64,000 bases of DNA from assembly GCF_005771635.1 (NCBI RefSeq), contig NZ_VBWP01000005.1, positions 124,001 to 188,000 on the forward strand, in the 5' to 3' direction. This DNA comes from Culicoidibacter larvae (lineage in GTDB: Bacteria > Bacillota_I > Bacilli_A > Culicoidibacterales > Culicoidibacteraceae). The notes under the pieces were generated by a model, which saw nothing but the letters and a program-made list of their open reading frames with translations, was not told the DNA's origin and made no database searches. This document shows positions 46,241 to 56,300 of this stretch, in pieces (the first letter of the stretch is position 1; every line of letters starts with the position of its first letter). A program made the translations under genes and the position numbers.

Positions 46241-46269
46241 ATTATATATCAGTTAAAATCAAATTGCAA
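46241..46269 (-). promoter_or_regulatory. promoter of the antisense RNA
   Basis: Minus strand -35 TTGCAA (46264-46269), 17-base spacer and perfect -10 TATAAT (46241-46246), immediately after the rpoE stop. Start expected near 46234. It looks stronger than the toxin promoter. Confidence 0.75.
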
Positions 46270-46284
46270 GTTAATTATTAAATC

Positions 46285-46689
46285 TTACGAATAATCTTCG
46301 TCTTCTTTTAACTTAGCAAATTTCTCTAATTCCGGTGCTGCTGCAAAAGCCTCTTCAGTACTAATTTCTTCTTCATCAGCGGCAGCATCAACATCAATGT
46401 CTTCATCTTCTAAAATAAAGTCTTCATCTTGTACCATTTCAAAACGATAACGGTTTTTCAAATCCCAAGTTCCATCCGGAAAGGGAATAAAGCGTCCGTC
46501 AACGCTTAAATCAGTATAGAATAAACCACGTTTTTCATCTATAGCTTCATCAATACCTAAAATTTCAAATACTTTGCTTGCAAGATCCTGAAATTGTACC
46601 GGTTTGTTTTCTTCACTTAAAAATAAAAACGCACATTGAACCAATGACAACTCTTTTACTTGTTGCTCTGTTAAGTCAGATAATTTCAT
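46285..46689 (-). CDS. rpoE: DNA-directed RNA polymerase subunit delta
   Basis: A 134-residue delta subunit, found only in Bacillota. The N-terminal winged-helix HARE-HTH domain (about 1-88) includes FQDLASKVFEILGI and the RFIPFPDGTWDLKNRY block; the C-terminal 45 residues are disordered and very acidic (DEDFILEDEDIDVD). It helps release and recycling of RNA polymerase. ATG at 46689 follows GGAGGAG at 6 bases; a TTG at 46704 lies in that site. pyrG lies downstream, separated by the toxin-antitoxin-like module. Confidence 0.95.
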   Translation of the reverse strand: MKLSDLTEQQVKELSLVQCAFLFLSEENKPVQFQDLASKVFEILGIDEAIDEKRGLFYTDLSVDGRFIPFPDGTWDLKNRYRFEMVQDEDFILEDEDIDVDAAADEEEISTEEAFAAAPELEKFAKLKEDEDYS

Positions 46690-46777
46690 CTGCAACTCCT
46701 CCAAAAAATAAATTACCGCAAATTTTGCTCATTACTATTATACATTATATTTCATCAAATGACGATAAAAATTTTGG

Positions 46778-46808
46778 AAGTGGTGCGCGCCGAAGGCGCG
46801 CACCACTT
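46778..46808. terminator. strong hairpin after the DUF1934 gene
   Basis: A perfect 14-bp stem (46778-46791 and 46795-46808, loop GAA). On the minus strand it is followed by CCAAAATTTTTA, so the T run is delayed. Confidence 0.7.
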
Positions 46809-46811
46809 CGC

Positions 46812-46830
46812 ATCAGCCTTTGGGGCTGAT
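46812..46830. repeat. second small hairpin at the DUF1934 stop codon
   Basis: A perfect 7-bp stem (46812-46818 and 46824-46830, loop of five) directly next to the stop of the minus-strand gene, in tandem with the hairpin at 46778-46808. Confidence 0.6.
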
Positions 46831-47250
46831 TTATTTTCGAAACTCAACGGTAACATCGAAGTTACCTGCCGGTTCATCATTCATAAAGAAATCATATTGA
46901 AAACGTAAATGTCCGTGCTTCTCTTGGGTATTCCAGTCATACTCAACGTCATGAGTCCGCGCTAACGTTTGCAAACGTCCGAACGGGGTATCGTAAATAC
47001 CATCAGAAAGCTGGCCCTTCACAAATGATTGCTGCATCTGCACTGCGCCGCTGCGTGAAAGTACTACGTATTCCGGCTGGATGATTATTTCTGAATTGAC
47101 TGACTCCTCGAATCCCTCGTAGCCAGGCTCTTCAAAATTAAGTCGCAATTCATTACCTTCTTCACTTAGTTCACCAAGCGATGTAAACTCATTAACAACT
47201 GTTTCTTCATTCAGTTCAATTTCACTTTTGAAATTCACCCATATTTCCAT
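46831..47250 (-). CDS. DUF1934 (YwiB-like) beta-barrel protein
   Basis: A 139-residue protein matching the YwiB/DUF1934 pattern, a lipocalin-like cytoplasmic barrel: an N-terminal strand with WVNFKSEI, a central VLSRSGAVQMQQSFVKGQ, then YDTPFGRLQTLARTHDVEYDW and a terminal strand GNFDVTVEFRK. The function of the family is unknown. GAGGTG precedes ATG at 47250. Next to the HD-domain gene and rpoE, as ywiB neighbours do in other Bacillota. Confidence 0.85.
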   Translation of the reverse strand: MEIWVNFKSEIELNEETVVNEFTSLGELSEEGNELRLNFEEPGYEGFEESVNSEIIIQPEYVVLSRSGAVQMQQSFVKGQLSDGIYDTPFGRLQTLARTHDVEYDWNTQEKHGHLRFQYDFFMNDEPAGNFDVTVEFRK

Positions 47251-47340
47251 TGTAGCAGCACCTCATTTCTTTTTTATATCAGTTTTTAATTATAACATAC
47301 TTACCAGTTCGTAGCAAAGCAAATAATCATCTTATATTAA

Positions 47341-48606
47341 TTACCCCAGCCAGGCTAAAATTTTATCTGCGCTGGTTACTTTTTTAGTTGCGTCGATTAT
47401 TTCTGGGTAGTAGAAAATTCGATACTCGGCAGCATAAGTTTGTTCTTGTAATGCACCCATTACCAATGATACTTCTGTAAGTGGCACAAGTTCGCCATTA
47501 CGCGTTTCAATAGTTATTGTTTCATCACCGGTACCGCTAAAAGCTTGGTTTTCCAATTTTTCAATTGCAGCATACATTTGTTTATCGGCACTTGCCTTTG
47601 CGAACAACATTTCAAATTGCTCCGCTTCTTCTTTACTCACATCAACATATTTAAGCAACTGACGCCGCAAGAAGCGATTAGCTAAATCTTGTAACAAAAT
47701 ATCAGTCTCATTCAGACACATGCGAATATAATAAAACATGACATGCTCATCAAATTGAATATAACGGGAAACAGGCATACTCGCTTTTTGGTCGTAAAGT
47801 TCAAACAACAACGGATAATCAAAACTCAATTCATCCTGCTCACGCAATAGTACTAGTCGCTGAACAATTTTTTCAAGCAAGAATTCATACGCTCTTCCTG
47901 CCGGATGATTATAAACCTGCACATACATATGATAACGACTCATAATATAATTTTCTAAAGCATGAATGCCACTCTCTTTAAAAACAATATGACCATTGGC
48001 AACCCGCATCACCCGCATAATTCGGGTCATATCATAATTTCCATATGGAACACCGGCAAAATATGCATCCCGTGCCAGATAATCCATACGATCAGCATCA
48101 ACCTGCCCGGAAATTAATTCAACCAAAATTTGGTTTGGATGCCGCTTAGCAATTATTGCCTCAACTTCATCAGCAAATGCTTCATCCATTTCTGATGTCA
48201 AAAGCTGATGCACCTCACTATCGGGATCCATAATAACCTTCTTGCTCATATCTTCATGGGAAAAACCAATAATTGATTCCAACGCATGTGAAAATGGCCC
48301 ATGACCAACATCATGCAATAACGCAGCACTAAAAACCAATAGCTGCTCCCGTTCATCCAAAAGTTCAGCAATCGGCTCAACCTTTTCTAAAATCTGGCGA
48401 ACAATCTCATAAACACCCAATGAATGACCAAAACGCGTATGCTCAGCCCCATGAAATGCTTGGAATGTTCCGCCTAATTGATGAATATGATGCAAGCGCT
48501 GAAACTCGTAAGTATTGATCAACTTCCAAATCAAAGGCTCATTCACCAAAATATAATTATGAATCGGATCACGGAACACCTTTGCATCAGTCAAATATGT
48601 AGTCAT
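47341..48606 (-). CDS. HD-domain phosphohydrolase (YwfO-like)
   Basis: A 421-residue dNTPase/SAMHD1-like HD protein. Metal ligands are His in GAEHTRFGHSLGVYE, the HD pair in LLHDVGHGPFSHALE, and a later Asp in GQVDADRMDYLARDAYFAGVPYGNYD. Such proteins hydrolyse dNTPs or related nucleotides; YwfO of B. subtilis is the closest named relative. AGGTGGGA precedes ATG at 48606. Confidence 0.9.
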   Translation of the reverse strand: MTTYLTDAKVFRDPIHNYILVNEPLIWKLINTYEFQRLHHIHQLGGTFQAFHGAEHTRFGHSLGVYEIVRQILEKVEPIAELLDEREQLLVFSAALLHDVGHGPFSHALESIIGFSHEDMSKKVIMDPDSEVHQLLTSEMDEAFADEVEAIIAKRHPNQILVELISGQVDADRMDYLARDAYFAGVPYGNYDMTRIMRVMRVANGHIVFKESGIHALENYIMSRYHMYVQVYNHPAGRAYEFLLEKIVQRLVLLREQDELSFDYPLLFELYDQKASMPVSRYIQFDEHVMFYYIRMCLNETDILLQDLANRFLRRQLLKYVDVSKEEAEQFEMLFAKASADKQMYAAIEKLENQAFSGTGDETITIETRNGELVPLTEVSLVMGALQEQTYAAEYRIFYYPEIIDATKKVTSADKILAWLG

Positions 48607-48653
48607 AGTTCAATCCCACCTTTCTCTGAAACCAGAATTCCTGGCCAACTTTT

Positions 48654-48887
48654 TTATAAATCTTCATCCTCTTTCCACGCCGCCAGCTGCGCCAGCAACG
48701 CATCTTCACTTGGCGCCATAAATTGACGATCACCAATAATTACAATCGCCATCGTCCGACCCGGACCGCAAACTGAATGGCACTTATCTTCAATCGTTGC
48801 TTCAGGAAATAATTCTAAAAGTCGCGGTACCAAAGTCTTTACATTCGTCCCTTTACACTGCCCGCAAATCTTTAATTCTATATTCAT
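48654..48887 (-). CDS. DUF1450 (YuzB-like) small protein
   Basis: A 77-residue thioredoxin-fold protein with two Cys pairs, ICGQC (positions 7-10) and KCHSVC (about 36-40), the pattern of the YuzB/DUF1450 family, possibly an iron-sulfur or thiol protein. ATG at 48887 has GAGGTG 9 bases upstream; a GTG at 48899 lies within that site. Likely cotranscribed with the HD protein, 47 bases downstream. Confidence 0.85.
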   Translation of the reverse strand: MNIELKICGQCKGTNVKTLVPRLLELFPEATIEDKCHSVCGPGRTMAIVIIGDRQFMAPSEDALLAQLAAWKEDEDL

Positions 48888-48980
48888 AGGTAAAAACACC
48901 TCAAAATTCTTAATATTACCTCACTATTATACATGAAAAACGTGAAAATTGCACGAATCGACCTTCTTGGCAAAAACGAC

Positions 48981-49013
48981 GAACGCGGCGGCGGGGTGGC
49001 CGCCGCCGCGTTC
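48981..49013. repeat. orphan GC-rich 14-bp hairpin in a divergent intergenic region
   Basis: Arms GAACGCGGCGGCGG (48981-48994) and exact complement (49000-49013), loop GGTGG. It looks like this genome's terminators, but both flanking genes start here and none ends. On the minus strand five T residues follow after a 4-base gap. The remaining 200 bases hold only the promoter region of the ABC operon. Confidence 0.75.
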
Positions 49014-49120
49014 CAAAAATTCTCCCCTAACATAAATGTCATATTTTCATATCAGCACTCAAATTCCGCACTTCCTGTGGTATACTAAAGTTACATTTAT
49101 CAATAAGGAGTGGCAATACC

Positions 49121-49897
49121 ATGACTTTACTTGACATTCGTCAGCTTAAAAAAACATATACCGCACGAATCGGTGCCCAAAGCTACACCGCATTAAACAA
49201 TATATCGTTTACTGTTGAACCTGGTGAATTTGTAGCTATCATGGGACCAAGCGGTGCTGGTAAATCAACATTGTTGCAGTTGATTGCCACCCTCGAACAG
49301 CCAACCAGTGGCCAGATTTTTTTAAACGGTGATGACATTACCTTGCTCAGCGAAATGTCGCGCACCCATTTCCGCCGCAAAAATATTGGTTTCATTTACC
49401 AGGATTTCCGACTGCTGGACAACTTAAATGTGCGCGAAAATATCTACCTGCCGATTGTATTGAATAGCCGGCCGCCGGCAAGTATGAAAAAGTATTTTGA
49501 ACAAATTACCACTCAGCTCGGCATTGCCGATGTGCTTAACCGCTACCCTTTTGAGCTTTCCGGCGGTCAGCAGCAACGTGTTGCTGCAGCCAGGGCGCTG
49601 ATTACCCAGCCGCAGTTGATTCTTGCCGATGAACCAACCGGTTCATTGGACTCGCATACGGCCAAGAAGTTTTTGCAGTTGCTGACAATGATTCATGAAC
49701 AAATGCATTCAACCATTCTGCTAGTTACCCACAGTGTTTTAGCAGCAAGTTATTGTGATCGGGTGCTCTTCATTAATGACGGCATGATTTACACTGAAAT
49801 ATATCGCGGCAATAGTCCGCAAAATCAATTTTTCAACTCGGTAACCCGGGTTATTTCGGCTTTGGAAAACAGCATTGAACAAACCCGCGAATTGTAA
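49121..49897 (+). CDS. BceA-type ABC transporter ATP-binding protein
   Basis: A 258-residue ABC ATPase of the MacB/BceA group. Walker A is GPSGAGKST, the signature LSGGQQQRV, Walker B LILADEPTGSLDS and the switch LVTHSVLAA. Together with the following permease it forms a transporter of the type that protects against bacitracin and other peptide antibiotics, or signals their presence. AAGGAG precedes ATG at 49121. A -10 TATACT lies about 45 bases upstream. No BceRS-like two-component pair is adjacent. Confidence 0.9.
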   Translation: MTLLDIRQLKKTYTARIGAQSYTALNNISFTVEPGEFVAIMGPSGAGKSTLLQLIATLEQPTSGQIFLNGDDITLLSEMSRTHFRRKNIGFIYQDFRLLDNLNVRENIYLPIVLNSRPPASMKKYFEQITTQLGIADVLNRYPFELSGGQQQRVAAARALITQPQLILADEPTGSLDSHTAKKFLQLLTMIHEQMHSTILLVTHSVLAASYCDRVLFINDGMIYTEIYRGNSPQNQFFNSVTRVISALENSIEQTREL

Positions 49898-49906
49898 GGA
49901 GTATCT

Positions 49907-51880
49907 ATGATTTTTCATTTCTTGTTAAAAAACTTACAATCAAATATGCGCAACTACATTGGTTATTGTTGTACCATTGCTTTTTCGGTATTTATTTTTT
50001 ATACTTTTACCGCTATTACTCACCTGTCATTAGATCCTACAATTGATTACCTTAACTATGGCTACCTTCAATCAGTAGTCAGCCTTTCTATTTTTGTACT
50101 CTATATATTTACATTCGTCTTCATAGTTTACGCCAGCAGTTATTTTTTACGTATCCGTTATCCTGAACTGCTTGTCTATTATTCACTTGGCTTTGAAAAA
50201 CATCATCTGGCTATTATCTTTGTTATTGAGACATTGGTTATCAATGGCTTAGCTTTGTTAATTGGCTTAATTATCGGTGTTGTTTCTACTCACTTCTTTA
50301 CACTCTTACTTTATGCCTTAATTCATGTTGCCCCTGATGTAAGTATGCCAATCTTCTTTGATTATGAAGCATTTCAATATACACTGACAACTTTCTTAAT
50401 CTTTATGGGTCTTAGTATCTTATTTACAATTATCCGTATCTATATGCTTAATGCTAAAAAAGTCCATCAAAAGATGACGATAAAAAAACCACTTAGAGGC
50501 TCATTCATTATGAGTTTTATTGCCTTTGGATTATTTGGTTTTAGTTATTACCTGATTTTTTATCCCAAAGATCATTTCGACGTGCTCTTACTTATTGGCT
50601 TCTCGGTTTTCTGGCTGGTTGTTCCGGCAACATTCCTATTCTTCAGCTACTTTACCGGAATATTTTTACGTATTCTCAAACGAACCAGACTTTATTTACG
50701 TAATGCCAAAAACTTTATTGCTATTTCCAGTTTGCAATACCAGCTGCGAAACTTCACTTTGTTTCTTGGAGTTTTTACCACACTAACAACTATTGCTTTA
50801 GTTATGCTTATTGCCACCACACTCTTCTATCAAAATATTGACCAAAGTGTTAATGCCGATTTTCCATTTGCCTATATTTACACTAATCCTGATAATCAAA
50901 ATGAATCCCGTATCATCCACAATATGCTCAATAATAATGGTAATAATCCCTTGACGAACGAAGACCACTATTCTTTTGTTTTACTTGACGAAAGCCAGTT
51001 CCATTTTAATTTAAACGCAACTAACCTGAATAGTCTCACTAATATTCAGTCCATTACTTCGTTGGCAGTCTTCTCAGTATCTACTTATAATGATATCTCT
51101 AATGGAGCTGATTTAAATCTCAGCAAAACTCAAGCTGTTTATAACACCAACCCCCTATTGGAATCAAAAGAAAGACCTAAACCGTTTACTATCGATCTCG
51201 GCAACACCAGAGTCCAAACTGTTCCTAAGGGTCAAAATAACTTTTTGAATGGATATTTAGCTAATTATGGCGACTCTCGCTCATTAATTGTCAGCGATGA
51301 ACTTTATAATCAATTGATGGCAAAATACCAATCAATTACCTTTACTACTGCCAGTTACCGAGACAACAGTAACCTCACCAATAACTATTACGAACTAACA
51401 AACTATCTTTATGATAATGATATTCCCTATGATTCGATCCTCTATACTTATACCCTTTACTATAATGGTGGCGGCACATTAATTCTCTGCAGTTATGGTC
51501 TGGCAATTCTCATTTTCCTAACACTAGCATCAATCTTATACTTTAAACTTGTTGCTGACGGTCGTCTAAAAATAGATTACTTCAAAAACCTATATGCCCT
51601 AGGTATGGATAAAAGTCAAATTATTGGCAGTATCCGCATGCAATTCCGACTTATCTTCATTGTTCCTTGTGCAGTTGGCGTGCTACACACAATTCTGGCT
51701 ATCTACCTCTTTTCATTCCTGCTCCAAGCAGCGCTTGCTTCACTTTCATTTCTTGATTTATACATTACAACTATTGGTATTATTGCCGGCTTTATTCTAC
51801 TCTTTTGGCTCATTTATCGACAAGTGCTGCATTCATATACTAAGCGTATCTTTAAAAATAATCGCTTTTTAGATTATTAG
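49907..51880 (+). CDS. BceB-type ABC transporter permease
   Basis: A 657-residue permease with about ten membrane helices and FtsX-like core. After four N-terminal helices and two pairs in the middle, a large extracellular domain of about 200 residues (about 320-525) sits between helices 7 and 8, as in BceB. The MQFRLIFIVPCAVG region belongs to the last FtsX repeat. AAGGAG precedes ATG at 49907, 9 bases after the ATPase. The hydrophilic loop is rich in Asn and the gene is more AT-rich than its neighbours. Confidence 0.9.
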   Translation: MIFHFLLKNLQSNMRNYIGYCCTIAFSVFIFYTFTAITHLSLDPTIDYLNYGYLQSVVSLSIFVLYIFTFVFIVYASSYFLRIRYPELLVYYSLGFEKHHLAIIFVIETLVINGLALLIGLIIGVVSTHFFTLLLYALIHVAPDVSMPIFFDYEAFQYTLTTFLIFMGLSILFTIIRIYMLNAKKVHQKMTIKKPLRGSFIMSFIAFGLFGFSYYLIFYPKDHFDVLLLIGFSVFWLVVPATFLFFSYFTGIFLRILKRTRLYLRNAKNFIAISSLQYQLRNFTLFLGVFTTLTTIALVMLIATTLFYQNIDQSVNADFPFAYIYTNPDNQNESRIIHNMLNNNGNNPLTNEDHYSFVLLDESQFHFNLNATNLNSLTNIQSITSLAVFSVSTYNDISNGADLNLSKTQAVYNTNPLLESKERPKPFTIDLGNTRVQTVPKGQNNFLNGYLANYGDSRSLIVSDELYNQLMAKYQSITFTTASYRDNSNLTNNYYELTNYLYDNDIPYDSILYTYTLYYNGGGTLILCSYGLAILIFLTLASILYFKLVADGRLKIDYFKNLYALGMDKSQIIGSIRMQFRLIFIVPCAVGVLHTILAIYLFSFLLQAALASLSFLDLYITTIGIIAGFILLFWLIYRQVLHSYTKRIFKNNRFLDY

Positions 51881-51894
51881 CAAAAACTCAAAAA

Positions 51895-51927
51895 AAAGGG
51901 AAACGCCGTTCTACGGCGTGTCCCTTT
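51895..51927. terminator. bidirectional terminator between convergent operons
   Basis: A 15-bp stem with one mismatch (51895-51909 and 51913-51927, loop TCT) with A-rich and T-rich flanks, between bceB-like and CNNM genes. Confidence 0.88.
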
Positions 51928-51933
51928 CCAATT

Positions 51934-53241
51934 TTATTCGGCGAAGTCAGCTTCCTCCGCAACATCTTCTGACCGGTAATCGTCATGCATTGTCAGCAAC
52001 ACTTCACTGACGCGACGATTATCAACTTTAATGATTTCCACGTGAATACTCTCATAGTCAAATGATAAACCAACTTCAGGAATTCCCTGGATACTTTCAA
52101 ATACCCAACCGCTAACGGTATTGTACTCACTTGATGGTACATTGGGATAACTTAAATATTTTTCAAATAAATCCTCAAGATTTAAATCACCATTTACTTT
52201 AAAAACATGGTCATCTACTTTCTCAACAAAAGAAACAACATCATCATATTCATCGTATATTTCACCGACAAGTTCTTCAAGAATATCTTCCATAGTCAGA
52301 ATACCGGCCATTCCCCCGTACTCATCAATGACAATTGCCATATGCGCTTTGTTTTTTTGCATCAATGCCAAAGCATCATCAACTTTCATTGCTGCTGAAA
52401 CAAAGGTTGCTGGTTTAATCAACTTAGCAATCTTGGTATTCTTATTTTGTACTAAAGCTGACAAATAATCACGCTCATACAAAATACCGACAATATTATC
52501 AATTGACTCATCGTAAACCGGAACCCGCGAAAAGTGATTTTCAAGCAATTGTTTGACAATTTTTGCCTGTTCATCATTGACATTGACGGCAAAAACATCA
52601 ACCCGGGGAACATAAATTTCCGAAACCGGGGTATCATTAAACTCAATAGCGCTGCGAATTAAGTCTTTCTTCTCATCGTCAATGTAGCCTTCTTCATTGA
52701 TTGCATCAACAAGACTCATCAGTTCTTCCTCAGTAACCGACGGCTGTGCATCGGTATTTTTCCGCAAGCGATGCAACAGTTTTTGGATACTGCCAAATAT
52801 AATCGAAAGCGGCTTTAAAATTATAATAAAAAACTTCAAAATCGGTGCCGCTTTTATGCAAAAACCTTCCGCATACTCTTTTGCTAATGCTTTGGGAAAT
52901 ATTTCTCCAAAAATCAAAATAACAATCGTGATGACAACAACGCTATATGCAACCCCCACCACACCAAAAAGTTTGGTAAAAAGCGCAGTTGCTAGTGTTG
53001 AAATCAAAATATTAACAATGTTATTGCCAATCAACACGGTTGTAATCAATGTTCCAAAATCCTCAGCCATCTGCAAAGCAAGCTTGCTGTTATGGCGTCC
53101 CTGCTCAGCATAATTTCTCAGACGAACTCGGTTCACGCTTGAAAAAGCAATTTCCGATGCCGAAAAAAATGCTGAAAAGATAATTAAAATCATAATAGCT
53201 GCAAGCAGCCAAATACTGGAGGGATCAAAATCAATTCCCAT
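51934..53241 (-). CDS. CNNM/CorC-HlyC family transporter-like protein
   Basis: A 435-residue protein with an N-terminal CNNM membrane domain of about four helices (FFSASEIAFSSVNRVRLRNY at 25-44), a pair of CBS domains (about 200-325; VPVYDESIDNIVGILYERD and MAIVIDEYGGMAGILTMED) and a C-terminal CorC-HlyC domain. The family (MpfA, YugS, YrkA) is linked to Mg2+ export or balance. AAGGAG stands 12 bases before ATG at 53241, a slightly long gap. Confidence 0.9.
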   Translation of the reverse strand: MGIDFDPSSIWLLAAIMILIIFSAFFSASEIAFSSVNRVRLRNYAEQGRHNSKLALQMAEDFGTLITTVLIGNNIVNILISTLATALFTKLFGVVGVAYSVVVITIVILIFGEIFPKALAKEYAEGFCIKAAPILKFFIIILKPLSIIFGSIQKLLHRLRKNTDAQPSVTEEELMSLVDAINEEGYIDDEKKDLIRSAIEFNDTPVSEIYVPRVDVFAVNVNDEQAKIVKQLLENHFSRVPVYDESIDNIVGILYERDYLSALVQNKNTKIAKLIKPATFVSAAMKVDDALALMQKNKAHMAIVIDEYGGMAGILTMEDILEELVGEIYDEYDDVVSFVEKVDDHVFKVNGDLNLEDLFEKYLSYPNVPSSEYNTVSGWVFESIQGIPEVGLSFDYESIHVEIIKVDNRRVSEVLLTMHDDYRSEDVAEEADFAE

Positions 53242-53314
53242 ATATGTATCATTCTCCTTATTTTAAACTTAAGCCTATTATAGCAAAAAACCTTATTAAA
53301 ATGCAATTTTAAAA

Positions 53315-53346
53315 AACCCATGGATTCCTCAGGGAATCCACGGGTT
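53315..53346 (-). terminator. terminator of the surface 5'-nucleotidase gene
   Basis: A 14-bp stem with one wobble (53315-53328 and 53333-53346, loop TCAG) followed by six T residues on the minus strand. Confidence 0.88.
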
Positions 53347-53349
53347 GAT

Positions 53350-53376
53350 AAGGACGCGGGGTAGGCCCGCTTCCTT
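53350..53376 (-). repeat. extra hairpin before the terminator
   Basis: An 11-bp stem with one mismatch (53350-53360 and 53366-53376) lies between the stop at 53391 and the terminator. No T run follows it; it may stabilise the mRNA end. Confidence 0.6.
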
Positions 53377-53390
53377 ATTACTTTCTTCAA

Positions 53391-56300
53391 TTAAGCAGCT
53401 TGGTCATTTTTTCTTTGTCGGCGGCTGATTGCAAATGCTGCAACTCCTAATCCTCCGGCAATTAAGCCAAGTGCTAACATTTCAGTTTGGTTTTGACCAG
53501 TGTTTGGCAGGTCAGTTCCTTCACCGCTTCCTGAACCATCAGCAGTTACACTTACATTAATCGTCATCGATGTTCCGGTTGCAAAGAGTGCCATACGTGC
53601 ATTGGTTGCCGGCACCGGTGTAATTACAACTGGATATGTACCTACTGCTGTTTTCACAGCGCTGAAGTCAGCATTGACACCTGCAGCCGTTCCGGTTGCT
53701 AAGTCAAGTGCTTGGGCTTTACTCAAGTCTTTAATTAAGTCATGAGTTAAGTTGCCAGCTTGTGTTTGAGTGATTTCAAATGCTTGCGCTTTAAAGATAA
53801 TGCCTTTTGCCGCATCATACATTGAATCCGCGTCAGTTACACCAACTTTAATTGTTTTAGTAGTTGAACCATTTGAAATCGTTACTTCATGAACACCAAA
53901 TGTTGGTTGTACATTACTGAAGTCAACGGTAAGTGTTGAGCCATCAGCAGAAGTTGCGGCTGCTTTATTAATAACTTGCTCAGCAGTCAATCCTGCTACT
54001 TCATGATCTTCAATCACAAAATGATTTGCAGTAATTGTCGTATCAACACCATCAATTAAGTTTTGTTTATATGTGAAGTCGATACCGCCTTCAGCTTTAA
54101 TTTTGTTTACTAATTGATCTCGAAGCGGTGCCATTGTATCAACAACGTTGATTGCCGCTGAGAAGTCATAGTAGTCGCCGCCAGCATATACGAAGTCTAA
54201 AGTAGAAACTGTATAATATGTATCCATATCAATTGGTGTACCGTCAGGTAAACGCATTGAAGTAATGCGGCTGCCGGCAGGTTGAGTTGAATCATACCAT
54301 ACATCAATTCCATAGAATTGTCCTGGACGGAATCCAGTTGACATAATACCATGTTCAATAACTTGTTTTAAGTCTGAACCTTTCAGTTCCATAGTCACCA
54401 ATGTATTATCAAATGGGAAGATAGCATACATTTCACCCATTGTAATGTCACCAGCATTTAATCCTTCACGGATACCACCACCATTGATAATGGCGATTTG
54501 AGTATTTCCGATTTCAGACATCATTTTTGCTGTCAATTGTCCCATTGGGGTTACTTGTGTAGTTGTATCATGAGTTAATTCACGGACATTATCACCAATA
54601 ACTTCATCTAAAATTGGTTGTAATTGATCTTTATAATCAGCTACAATATCTGCTACTGGTTGATTAATTGGCAAGGTTGCTGCTTGTGCTGTTAAATCAA
54701 CAAACTCTCCTGTAACACTGACAAAGTTACCAGTTGTCGCATCAAAAGTTAAATTCATTTTTGATAATCCACGCCCATTGTATAATCCTTGAACGACCGG
54801 AATACCATTAACAACACCATTTACTTTTTGATGAGAGTGAGCAGTAAATACTGCATCCACACCTACAACATTTTTAGCAAACTCAGCACCTTCACCAGTA
54901 ACAACTCCATCGCTGCCTTGGTAAGTACCTAAGTGCGTTAATGCGATAACTGTATCAACACCCTCAGTATCACGCAAGTATGCAGCCCATTTATTTGCTG
55001 CTGTTGCCGGATCAGTAAAATCTAAATCCGCTACGTTTGCTGGTAATGTTTGTGCTGCTGTAGAAGGAGTTGCAATACCGATAAGGCCAATCTTAACTGT
55101 ACGCTCGCCGACTTCAACTTGAAGAATTTTGTATGGTTTAGCCCATTCAACTGGTTGTTGCGTATCTTTATAGACAATATTACTTGCTAAGAAGTCATAG
55201 CCGCCATCGCTTGCCCAGTCAGCAATCATGTCACGACTCCAGTCAAATTCATGGTTACCGAGTGCTGATGCTACCATACCCATTTCTTTTAACGACTTAT
55301 TCATAACTTGTCCTTGAGTCAAGTTAGAAATTGCTGTTCCTTGGAATAAATCCCCTGAACCTAAGAAATAAGTTTTTGGATTTTGGGCACGTAAAGTATC
55401 TAAATATCCAGCAACTTTAGCAACACCAACATTTTTCCCGCTTTCTTCAACGTTACCATGAATATCATTTACTGATACTAAAGTTACCGTATTAAGAGTA
55501 TTTAAGTCTGCTTCAGTTACACTCTTAACATTTGGTGTACGTCCATCAGCAGATGTTGGTAAAGTAATTTTTCCAGCATTAATATATTCTACCGCTTTAT
55601 TATGTAAAGCTGTATCCCAGTTATTACCAATAATTGACCAGTTATTATCAACTGTATTAGTAATTGTTTGCCCTGGTTGATTAGCAATATATTCACCAAT
55701 CATATCACGAACTGCCGGAACAGTTGCAGCTGTTGTTGGATCTGTTGAAGAATCAAAAACAGTCTCAATATTTGCATCAGGGAATAATGTTCCTGTAATA
55801 GTTGTTGACGCACGATAGTTATTTACAGTTAAGTAAACTAAATCAGCATCGCCGACTTGGCTTCCGTCAGAATAAGTTAAATCAGTAATACGACTTCCTG
55901 CTGGTTTTGAAATATCAACTTTATAGTTAACGCCACCAAACATATCGTAATTATAAATACGTATATTTTCATTGAATGAAATAGTTAAGTCTCCAGCTTT
56001 ATACTGATTATAGTAGTTTGCTGACCATTCCATATACTGTTTCAATTGCGCCCCGGTAATTTTCAGGGTTTGTAAAGTATTATCATACTTATACGCTTTT
56101 GAAGTATCCGCTTTTTTGATAGTACCTTCAGCAATGTTTGAATTTGCATCAAATAAAGCTGCTGATGATACGTGGTGCCCATCACTTAGGACAGCACCGC
56201 TTGCTTCAGCATATTGCATTTGAACCTTTAAAATTAAATCAATCAATGCTGAATCTTGGATTTGTGCTTGAGTAATTCCTTTTACTTCTGCTGCTGGTGC

